A stretch of DNA of 64,000 nt, from positions 23,417,934 to 23,481,933 of the forward strand of contig OY783197.1 of NCBI GenBank assembly GCA_963678675.1. Direction: 5' to 3'. The number at the start of each line of letters is the position of its first letter. Within the stretch, counting starts at the first letter, position 1. A program made the position numbers and the translations under genes. This DNA is from Xiphydria camelus (Eukaryota > Arthropoda > Insecta > Hymenoptera > Xiphydriidae). Below the pieces are notes generated by a model. It was not told the DNA's origin, ran no database searches, and worked only from the letters and a program-made list of their open reading frames with translations. Below are positions 57,371 through 64,000 of the stretch, piece after piece.

Positions 57371-59230
57371 GATCAACGTGAAAGGGTCGGTGAGACACGG
57401 TACCTATTATTATATTTAATTATTCGAATTCTACGCCTCGCGGTAATTAGTTAATGTCTCCGTGGGTGCTCGCGGAGTAATTAATTATTTTCCTTATCGC
57501 GGCTGGGCGCTTCTCGCACGACGCTGCTCGTTATGCCGGCTCATTTAAGAATGAAGAAAAAGACGAAGAGGCTTTTCTTCGGGAAATTCGTACGTAGATA
57601 CGTGAAATACAGTTTCCGAAAAGAATTACTATGAATGTGTTGGATCCTTTTCTACATTAATCCCTCTTCAGAACAAAGTTTGATAACGATGATTGGTTGC
57701 CTCCTAAAATCAGAGACAATAGCGAGAGTGTTGATCAGTGATGATGATAGAGTGACAAAAAGAACGGAGGCGACCAATTATTTCTGGCGAACCGTGGAAC
57801 CATTGTTAATATATAATTCCAAATATAGATATTACGTTAATGCCAATTAACTGCAACTTCGATTTATTTCGCGCATCGAACCGTATTCCGAACGATGGAT
57901 ATTCGCAAAACAATGACGAGTGAGAGGCGGATGTCGATATCAGAATCCCGCGACCCACTCCAACGAGCTCTAACGGATGACGCTCGGTTCATCGACATCC
58001 AGTGGAAATGCCGCTCGTTGTAGATCCACGTACCGCCAGTATGCCTAATAATATACTTCATTAGAGAGAATGGACGTGGTCGTTATGCAGAATTAATTGG
58101 TATGTCCTCGTAGAGGACTGGAATTCTCCTCAGAACGGACCCTGCCCGAGGACGATAGAGTACGTTCATTATCCGTCGCTGTATAATTGGTCCTCCACGA
58201 GTGGATCGAATGAGAAACGTGGGTAAGTACTCGAAAAGGAGTGGAAGCTTCATCGAGGAAGGGGAATTTAAGTAAAATGAAGTAAAACCACGCGCTTGAA
58301 TTATCCATTGCCGTGTAATGCGAGTTATGATGATTAAAAGTGGTTCAGAGAAAAATTGTACATAATTTTTTTGTTTTGCGCGATTGGAAAGTGATGTAGT
58401 TGTTTCATAAAGTGATTATAGTGTATCTTCTGCTAATCAGAAAATTCTCTACTGAGCTGTGAGCTTTCTACTGTAGAGAATGCTATGCAGCAGAGGATAG
58501 TAGTACAGAAGGAACCCCTCTGATATCGTAGTTGTATTTAAAGAGGGGGAGCTATTCATTTGCGATCTCAGCTGAGATATTTTCTATGTATTGTAGGTAT
58601 AGGTACAAAGTCACCTACATTTTCTATTGAGAAAAGTGCCTTATCGTAGGTAGGTATACCCCCATGCACGGAATATCGACCTCTGGTAAGTTCTTCACCT
58701 ATATTACTGGGGGTAGATATTTCGTCCATGTGTATTACACAGCCGCAGCGTCATCACCTCACACACGTGCGTTTTATATCGGCCACCGTGATGAGCGATT
58801 TCTGTGGAAGTAGTTGTATGAAAACGTTTGGAATTATCGCTGCTAATTTACAAGGTATTTTTACATTGTTTTACGTAATAACGTTTGTTTTTTGTGTAAT
58901 TTTTGCCATATTTATGTATACATAAAGTTTAGCTAGCATTGTCCGTAGCAAGGGGTTATCTTACTTTCTTTGTTAATGATTTTCTAAAGTACATCCGAAA
59001 CCATCTGTGAGTTTCTTGTACTTATGAGTGTGTTATAGGCTACAATTTTCAATTTGTATCAGTAGTGCTGCAAATATTTGCCACATGAAATAACGTTTAT
59101 TTTTATAGGTTCCCCAACGATGATTACAAACGGTGAGTTACCCATCCTGTGTTAAAAGCAACTGTACTCGTTTGTCAATAATGTTGTTTTGTGCACATAT
59201 TTGGTGTTAAATCATGCAAATGTAGACATA
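57371..59230. other. Gene-free stretch
   Basis: Frames of 60-75 codons (57,635-57,850 plus; 58,728-58,925 plus) are AT-driven. The second ends in a hydrophobic stretch but lacks support. A short hairpin ATTCTCTAC...GTAGAGAAT lies at about 58,444-58,483. Confidence 0.4.
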
Positions 59231-59239
59231 TGGGCGCTT

Positions 59240-59475
59240 TCTGATTCGCCTAAACTGATTTGGGGGATACATAACAGATTTTTACAGCTCATATCCACCA
59301 TGTTGAATCCGCCATTTTAGATTTTAAGAATCATACTGGATTCATAATTAGCGCTGCTGTAAAATATCTGATACTGATTTGGACAACAACTGAAAACTTT
59401 TCTGCAATTCATGTCCGCCATATTGCATCCGCCATTTTGGATATTGAAAATCATGTCTCAAATTCGTAATCAGAG
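59240..59475 (+). repeat. Two tandem ~118-bp units (CCGCCATTTT)
   Basis: CCGCCATTTT occurs at 59,311 and 59,429. Around each are CTGATTTGG, TTTTTACAGCTCAT or TTTCTGCAATTCAT, AT(C/G)(T)CC(A/G)CCAT(G/A)TTG and GAATCAT/AAATCATG blocks in the same order. The units are diverged, and the total of about 236 bases is non-coding. Confidence 0.65.
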
Positions 59476-60450
59476 ACCCTAAGAATATAAGAAAACGAAG
59501 TATTGGTACCATGATTCAACTTCTAATATTTTTGTCCACGAATCCAGTATGTTCGAATCACACGTGGCAATTTTCGATTACCAACCACTGAAAGCGAAGA
59601 CCGGTATACCCGGACAACACACACTTTAGTCAAAATAATGTCACTCACTGAATGACGTCTGTTTTTTTTTAATGACATCAAACACTTTTCAGAAATGACA
59701 AAATAGTGATAAAACCTCATTTTGGTAATTTCATTTTGGTAATAATGCCATTCACTAAATATTATTATATGTTTAATAATATCATTTCAATAGGGGGTAT
59801 TCAGCATTTCATGTAAATACATATAAACACGTACAAAATATAAATTGAAAGAAGGCGTGCGGCAAAAACGAATATTTTACAAAAAATAGATAATTAATAT
59901 TGTAGGTATCATACAAATGTAATGCATGTGCAGTAACGAATATGTTAACTGAAAAAAAAATATATCGTAAATTAAATCCTCCTACATTATATAATCACTT
60001 GCAGTTATCAATTAAATTTCAAGGTGATAAAACTAAAACTAATAAAAAATTAAAACAACTAAAATTAGGCTCTTATATTTATAGCGTAATTCTGAACAAA
60101 ACGTAATGGAAAGTCTGTGCATACATTGCATTAGGTAAACAATTTTGCTTACGCCGTTTTCCTATACCAGTTTAATGTAAAAATCAGCGGGAGCAAAGTT
60201 GTACACCTAATAATTAAAAATCAATAATTTGAATTAATTAAGATAATAACATAATGTTGATTTAAAAAATATTGGCATCATAAAAACATTTAACGCTTTG
60301 AATATTGTAATTAAGTAAAATTATTACTTATATGAATTAAGTTGTATACGAATGAAATAGTGCTGAATGAAAAAAGAATAATACTGAAATATATTATATG
60401 GAGCAGTAAATATTTAGTTAAATAAAACGAATAAAATTGATTAATCAATA
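59476..60450. other. AT-rich gene-free stretch
   Basis: Strongly AT-rich with no open frame above 65 codons and no inverted repeat that I could follow. Confidence 0.4.
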
Positions 60451-60529
60451 GGTACGTACGCCTACTTACGAAAACATGTTGTTGATAATATATTACAGAG
60501 GAAAAAAGAATACTTACGTACCTACGATC

Positions 60530-60965
60530 CTGCGATCGTCAGAATCGCAGCTCGGAATTGTTCGAGCCAATTAACTTCAAACCTTTTCGCATTCACTTCG
60601 CGCACTTCTAAAAACACTTCGACGACTTAAATATTTCATTTTCGCGTGCGTCCAGGTCTAGAACCGCGGGCGCTTTCATTCGAATCCCGGATCCGGAAGA
60701 GCTTTCGCGCGTTATTTCGCGAAGGAACTTCCGGCCGGCCCTGCCTACTTAAAACTAGACACACATTCGCCCCGAAAGACTAGCCTACCTCCCTTGGCTA
60801 AATATAAAAGGATGCAACACATTCTCTCCAACACAACCATTCCACGAATTCCATTCATTCCACCCCAGTGCAAGGGCCTACACTAGGGATAACGTCCCGG
60901 GACGCATCCGTCACCGGAGCTTGATCTACCTGTCATAATAAAACACACCTGAGTAATGTGTACTT
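60530..60965 (+). promoter_or_regulatory. Promoter-like block, possible solo LTR
   Basis: A GC-rich island in AT-rich DNA. It has AAATATAAAAGG (a TATA-like word, about 60,800-60,811) followed ~145 bases later by AATAAAACACAC (a polyadenylation-like signal, about 60,938-60,949). That order and spacing occurs in LTR-retrotransposon LTRs. The word ACTTAC lies just outside on both sides (about 60,511 and 60,963). No gag or pol sequence is nearby, so a solo LTR or an unrelated promoter are both possible. Confidence 0.3.
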
Positions 60966-61241
60966 ACTGTTTCCGAAAGCTGGAAAAATATTTCATGAAT
61001 ATGATTAGCAGTTTATTCATCTAAACGAGCTAAGGACTCTATTGAATTGTAGTATATGTATGGTTTCTGTAAAAATATTGGAATATTGAAAGAAGAAATA
61101 AGAAATGCTCATCTCGAAACTCTAATTTCAAACACCAGAACACAATAATGCAAGAATATTCAACAATATATATTTTAATTATTCTAAGCAATTCTTCGAA
61201 TCAAAATATTCGATTTAATATTGAAAACCCTGAGGCGCTCT

Positions 61242-61299
61242 CCGAGTTTGAGACTAGATCTTTTTGAGACTAGAGAATCTTTTTGAGACTAGAGAATCT
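61242..61299 (+). repeat. Tandem 19-bp repeat
   Basis: The unit TTTTTGAGACTAGAGAATC occurs twice in succession from 61,261, preceded by a partial unit GAGTTTGAGACTAGATC. Confidence 0.88.
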
Positions 61300-62627
61300 G
61301 TAGTTAATCGAATGAGCAGCACCTTTTTCCATTTCTAATTGCTTTGCAAAAGTTATCAATTTTATCGTGGGGTTTTTATATCTTAGAGTAACGCTTACTT
61401 TATTGGAAAAATGTACAGCAATTATAACGAGGGTACTTGCACGTGGGAGTAGATGTGCGCCAAACCCAACAGTAGAGAGGCAGACTACGGAGTGGGTACG
61501 TAGTCGGGGCACATCTGCATTCATAAACAAACTACTTCGATTTGTATAATTATTAACCGTTGCTCTGAATTTATAGTAAACTGCTATTCTTTCGGCACGC
61601 CTGCTCAAACATTTGTAACTCTCTCTCTATATTTGCAATGTGGTAAGTACCTCCGTGATTTGATGTCATGCATTGTGTGTCAGCCAGGGTCTCGCTAAAA
61701 AAAAAGGAAATTTGGGTTTCATTGATACACCTTATATGAAATGTATTATTGTAGAATTTAACTTTATTTATAAGTCAATTTTTTCAAGTCAAGAATGAAT
61801 ACAAATGTAAGGCTTTCGCAGCCGTTTTATTGTCAATGCTATGAGTATTACTAATCTTGGCTTCCCCAGGTGACAGCCACGTAAATTACATTTAATTTAA
61901 TGACATTCTATAAACATCGCACTTTGCTCCGTTAATAATTATTTTTATTCGAACTGAATTGACGCGACCCTGGCTCGACAAAACGGTTAACAATAACAGT
62001 TAAGGGCGAGTATCTTGTACCAGTTTGCAAGGAAAGCCCATTACTCTCTTGAATTCCGCGGTGCCCTTGGTATTCTTTTTCAGGAAATTATATTACGCCA
62101 CTCGGCGCGTCTCGCAACATTTTGCTTGGCGCTCGTAATATCTCAATTAATATCTCCCGGACACACAATCTACAACTTAACACTATACATTTTGTAGCAC
62201 ACGTGATATTCGGAGATATATACGGCGGTATGATCGATTACATTCTCGTGGTAGTGGTGATTTTACGTTAATCCCAAGTTCGAAATCTGCCTCTCGGTCA
62301 TTGGGAATATCATCCCTAAGAGCAAACGATCTTTATACTCCCTTGCGCATATTCCGAATCATGTTACAATACATATTTGTTTACCACTCATCGCATTCAT
62401 ACAATCGTCATTCATACAAACAACCTTCTAACAATATTGATCGTAGGTAGAGAAATTGTAATTATCGCCACTGCGTGCATTCCCTATTTGCAAAATCCTA
62501 CTTTATCCACCATGCTCACACTTCGTGATGCCACGGTGATAGCCATGTGGGCACGTACACATCGACATGATGTTTCCCAAATTCACCGCGCAATCTCACT
62601 GTGTCGCTACTGTGAAGTCATCTGGCT
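61300..62627. other. Gene-free stretch
   Basis: A 112-codon minus frame (61,270-61,608) and a 111-codon plus frame (62,377-62,712) show no recognisable domain. The latter runs into the palindrome below. No repeats otherwise. Confidence 0.4.
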
Positions 62628-63008
62628 ATACCGTATGTATCATCCCAAATTAAACGAGCAGAGATACCGACATTGCCGAAACTTTACCGACGGTCAAGAA
62701 TTTGATAGTTAGAGTTGGCTTGAGAAGAGTGCGCTGTGTGTGCTGCGTGAGAGCGAAAAGTGTCAAACGTCTGATTTCCCGATAGCTGTTAATTCAAGAG
62801 ATCGAAGTGTTTCGTCTATTATTCAATACTTCGATTTTCCGAATTGACAGCTATCGGGAAATTAGACGTTTGACACTTTTCGCTCTCACGCAGCACACAC
62901 AGCGCACTCTTCTTAAGCCAACTCTAACTATAAAATTCTTGACCGTCGGTAAAGTTTCGGCAATGTCGGTATATCTGCTTGTTTAATTTGGCATGATACA
63001 TACGGTAT
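62628..63008. repeat. 381-bp near-perfect palindrome
   Basis: The left arm (62,628 to about 62,812) begins ATACCGTATGTATCATCCCA. The right arm (about 62,824-63,008) is its reverse complement and differs at roughly 7 of the first ~165 positions by my reading. The loop is about 12 bases. The arms include CGACATTGCCGAAACTTTAC and GTGCGCTGTGTGTGCTGCGT unchanged. Neither end resembles the other transposon termini in this window. It could be a hairpin-RNA locus, a foldback element or an inverted duplication. Confidence 0.92.
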
Positions 63009-63012
63009 CGGG

Positions 63013-63092
63013 GCGACATTTACCTTCGGACGTACCTATTTGCCGACGGTGCACATGTACCGTCGGCAAATACTGCCGAAGGTAAATGTCGC
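63013..63092. ncRNA. 80-nt hairpin, microRNA-precursor-like shape
   Basis: The outer stem is 17 bp and perfect (GCGACATTTACCTTCGG). After an internal loop of about 8 by 4 bases there is a perfect 13-bp inner stem (ATTTGCCGACGGT) and an 8-base loop. Size and shape fall within the range of microRNA precursors, but transcription is unproven. ACATACGGTA(T/C)CG lies on both sides (about 62,998-63,010 and 63,108-63,120), like a target duplication, so a tiny mobile hairpin is an equal alternative. Confidence 0.45.
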
Positions 63093-63120
63093 TTGTTGCG
63101 TTACGGACATACGGTACCGT

Positions 63121-63682
63121 AGTTATATCAACAGTTAATAATAGTAAAGGTATGTCCACCGAGCCATTCGTTCTAATTCTCCTTCAATTTGAAGTTTTCC
63201 AACTTCACCAGAGATGACACCACATTCACCTTAAGATTGCGTATCTTTCCCTCCCTCTTACCTATTTCTATTATCTTGTCTATTTCTAATTCAAACCTGA
63301 AGAAGTAAAAATTGACGATAAATCAATTAAACTTTCAACGAGCGAACGAAATAACTCATTATGCCATTTCCTCATCAGAACTAATTATTGAGACCATTCG
63401 CAAGAACCTGCAGAACTAAATAGAAGGTTGTTTTGAGAAAAAACAACAATGGAGAAACAGTAAACCTAATTCGGAACAGCGAAACGTTCTCGAATTTCGC
63501 ACCGAAAGTATTACTCCTACGAATTTGAATTCATTGCAATTTATTACCAAGCGTGCAACCTAACAACGCCATAATCAGTATGTACAACGCGTCGACACTT
63601 TCTACAAATACAGGATATCTGTCATTTCCATCCAATCACGTTGCCCGTTTTGAGTCGAGTCACGTCATTATCGCGATCCATT
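63121..63682. other. Unique stretch, nothing recognised
   Basis: AT-rich sequence without frames, repeats or hairpins that I can support. Confidence 0.4.
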
Positions 63683-63817
63683 AAGCCGGGTTCCCACTCC
63701 GCGAAACTGTTTCGCGAAAAAGAGAGAGTGAGTGAGAAGAGGGAGCGCGAGAAAAAGAGGGGAGACACGACTCGCGCGAATACCCACAGCAGTTTCGCGC
63801 AGTGTCAATCCGGCTTT
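63683..63817. mobile_element. 135-bp hairpin MITE, AAGCCGG ends
   Basis: The left end AAGCCGGGTTCCCACTCCGC and the reverse-complemented right end AAGCCGGATTGACACTGCGC agree, both followed by GAAACTG. The flanks are TTA on the left and TTTA on the right. The centre is purine-rich (GAGAGTGAGTGAGAAGAGGG). No other copy is in the window. Confidence 0.75.
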
Positions 63818-64000
63818 AGACGCGATTACAAATTCTTTCTCGCTCCGATGCACGAAAGCGTGGACCGTGTAACGATGGTGAGAAGGAGATAGCATGAGCG
63901 ACGCTCTCAATCTCGTCAGACAGACCTCTACGGTAATAAAGATGATTTATGTTACCGGGGCAGAGATGAATGAACTAATAATTACCGAGTTATTGATTGC
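63818..64000. other. Window end, nothing recognised
   Basis: Short unique sequence with no supported feature. Confidence 0.4.

Noticed and set aside
58728..58925. 65-codon frame ending in a hydrophobic stretch
   Set aside because: The hydrophobic run reflects T-rich DNA; no start context, homology or conservation supports it.
60655..60700. TTCGAATCCCGG word resembling a tRNA T-arm
   Set aside because: No A box, no acceptor stem pairing and no anticodon arm upstream.
2566..63817. CRISPR-like reading of the evenly spaced modules
   Set aside because: Units are contiguous with no spacers, dispersed as transposon interiors and in eukaryotic DNA.

Overview
This window is eukaryotic nuclear DNA, most likely from an insect and plausibly an ant or other hymenopteran. 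The reasons are the mosaic of GC-rich, CpG-dense stretches with AT-rich blocks, the very dense short non-autonomous DNA transposons with TA or TTAA flanks, GA/CT/GT microsatellites, and a short CCTAA-type (TTAGG on the other strand) motif. No bacterial gene organisation is present. The species call is inference; no marker gene is visible.

I could not support any protein-coding gene, rRNA or tRNA in the 64 kb. The longest open frames are about 100-200 codons. They lie in GC-rich DNA, overlap each other on both strands, are low in complexity, and match no protein family I recognise. The window therefore reads as intergenic or large-intron sequence. Exons shorter than about 60 codons could be missed without alignments.

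What the window does hold is repeat architecture. (1) About ten families of short terminal-inverted-repeat (TIR) elements are present, many ending in a shared CAC(T/G/C)GNGAAAAA-type terminus. Family A/A-prime has six copies carrying phased ~21-bp palindromic modules. Family B has three full or broken copies. Family C has four copies and one end, with a shared ~64-codon frame. Families E, J, K and others add further copies. (2) Nesting is heavy: E contains B contains D at 15.7-17.6 kb; A contains C at 14.0-14.6 kb; C contains F at 53.7-54.2 kb; J contains L at 48.3-48.7 kb; and a TTAA element contains L at 56.5-57.4 kb. (3) Several long inverted repeats could fold as hairpins, chiefly a 381-bp near-perfect palindrome at 62,628-63,008 with a second 80-nt hairpin four bases away, and nested palindromes at 41.37-41.73 kb.

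Layout: 1-2.5 kb GC-rich unique DNA; 2.5-3.4 kb repeat cluster; 3.4-13 kb mostly unique with isolated MITEs at 7.2 and 9.9 kb; 13-18 kb dense nested repeats; 18-23 kb unique DNA with TTAA MITEs; 23.4 kb hairpin array; 24.4-28 kb repeat cluster; 28-32.6 kb mostly unique; 32.7-33.1 kb A-prime; 33-36.5 kb unique; 36.6-37.4 kb nested repeat; a 200-N assembly gap at 38,159-38,358 inside a CT microsatellite; 39.4 kb B; 41.4 kb palindromes; 42-44.7 kb GC-rich unique; 44.7-49.2 kb dense repeats; 49-53.6 kb unique; 53.7-57.4 kb nested repeats; 57.4-62.6 kb AT-rich; 62.6-63.8 kb hairpins.
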